Origin: Firmicutes bacterium UBA5774
GTDB lineage: Bacteria; Bacillota; Clostridia; Peptostreptococcales; Anaerovoracaceae
Reading direction: 5' to 3'
Assembly (NCBI GenBank): GCA_002418625.1
Contig: DIEM01000030.1
Coordinates: forward strand, 1 to 40,561
Length of the DNA: 40,561 nt
In this document: positions 40,215-40,561 of the stretch, in pieces
How the letters are laid out: each line of letters begins with the position of its first letter
Numbering within the stretch: the first letter of the stretch is position 1
Notes under the pieces: model-generated
What the model was told of the DNA's origin: nothing
Database searches by the model: none
What the model saw: only the letters and a program-made list of their open reading frames with translations
Made by a program: the position numbers and the translations under genes

Positions 40215-40561
40215 TCATAAGCATTCTGGAATTTCTTCCTTACTTTTGGATTTGATCTCCGAAAACGCATAGACTGCAAGCCCGGCCCAAATGAATACAA
40301 AGGCTGCCAGGCGTATATGGTCGAAGGGTTCATGATAGGCGAAAATGCCAAGCAGCAATGTGATCGTCGGAGAAATGTATTGAAGGAATCCCACCGTTGT
40401 CAAATCGATCCTATTGGTTCCGGCAGCAAACAGAATCAATGGGATCGCCGTCACAACACCAGCGAACGCAACCAGGACATAATGGCCGGCTGATCCTGCC
40501 GATAAAAGGCCTGAATGATCCCCCGTCTCCATAAAGAAAATCACGATCAGCGCGACAGGCG
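40215..40561 (-). CDS. rarD: RarD-type EamA family transporter, C-terminal part (cut by right edge)
   Basis: The minus-strand frame is open from the window edge to the TGA at 40215-40217, about 115 residues of a family of roughly 300. It contains GVVTAIPLILFAAGTNRI, TTVGFLQYISPTITLLLG and FVFIWAGLAVYAF, the end of the RarD subfamily of drug/metabolite transporters. An internal GTG at 40544 is not the true start, because the open frame and homology continue upstream (PVALIVIFF). Substrate unknown. No convincing terminator follows. Confidence 0.88.
   Translation of the reverse strand, partial: PVALIVIFFMETGDHSGLLSAGSAGHYVLVAFAGVVTAIPLILFAAGTNRIDLTTVGFLQYISPTITLLLGIFAYHEPFDHIRLAAFVFIWAGLAVYAFSEIKSKSKEEIPECL

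Noticed and set aside
1..40561. tRNA, rRNA, CRISPR, IS elements, prophage, T-box or known riboswitches
   Set aside because: Looked for by eye (tRNA T-loop sequences, spaced repeats, transposase motifs, T-box core) and not found; a covariance-model scan would be needed to exclude small RNAs.

Overview
The window reads as a chromosomal segment of a low-to-mid GC Gram-positive anaerobe, most likely a member of the Clostridia. This rests on gene content, not on a database search: an IspH–ribosomal-S1 fusion, a SpoIID-type sporulation protein in a ruvC-ruvA-ruvB-queA operon, a monoderm Tad/Flp pilus locus with Flp1-, DUF5702- and DUF6382-type proteins, a DnaJ/DUF5685 pair, and strong AGGAGG-type ribosome binding sites. 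Nearly every gene lies on the minus strand. Only argR, recN and one small zinc-ribbon gene are on the plus strand. I see no rRNA, tRNA, CRISPR array, insertion sequence or phage genes.

Layout from left to right. (1) 1-4382, minus: ruvC-ruvA-ruvB-spoIID-queA (queA runs off the left edge). It is divergent from argR-recN (4535-6673, plus). (2) 6743-12645: a shared terminator, then a minus-strand cluster transcribed from a small hypothetical gene through DUF5685, a J-domain protein, a membrane protein, rarA and the ispH-rpsA fusion. (3) 12641-14463: speD-speE polyamine operon with its own promoter and terminator. (4) 14491-20056: livK-livH-livM-livG-livF plus a CBS/ACT sensor gene, a branched-chain amino acid ABC transporter. 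A perfect 38-bp palindrome separates the binding-protein gene from the rest. (5) 20266-20626: a short plus-strand zinc-ribbon gene with a long leader. (6) 20656-29946: a nine-gene Tad-type pilus operon (tadZ, tadA, tadB, tadC, flp, tadE-like, DUF5702, second TadE-like with twin metal-binding motifs, DUF6382/FHA) with its own promoter and an upstream direct repeat. (7) 29949-35338: rmuC, nitroreductase, metallophosphoesterase, deoB, pdp (nucleoside salvage). (8) 35403-40169: two tandem lipoteichoic-acid-synthase-like proteins, each carrying a C-terminal domain that looks like a catalytically dead glycerophosphodiester phosphodiesterase barrel. (9) The right edge cuts a RarD-type EamA transporter.

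The most unusual parts are the paired LtaS-like proteins with a degenerate GDPD domain, and several departures in the Tad locus: a pilin with Gln instead of Glu at +5, a TadE-like protein ending in two Cys/His metal-binding repeats, a TadC with a large extracytoplasmic insertion, and an ACGACA-N4-ACGACA repeat just upstream of the predicted promoter. All functional statements come from motif reading; no alignment or search was run.
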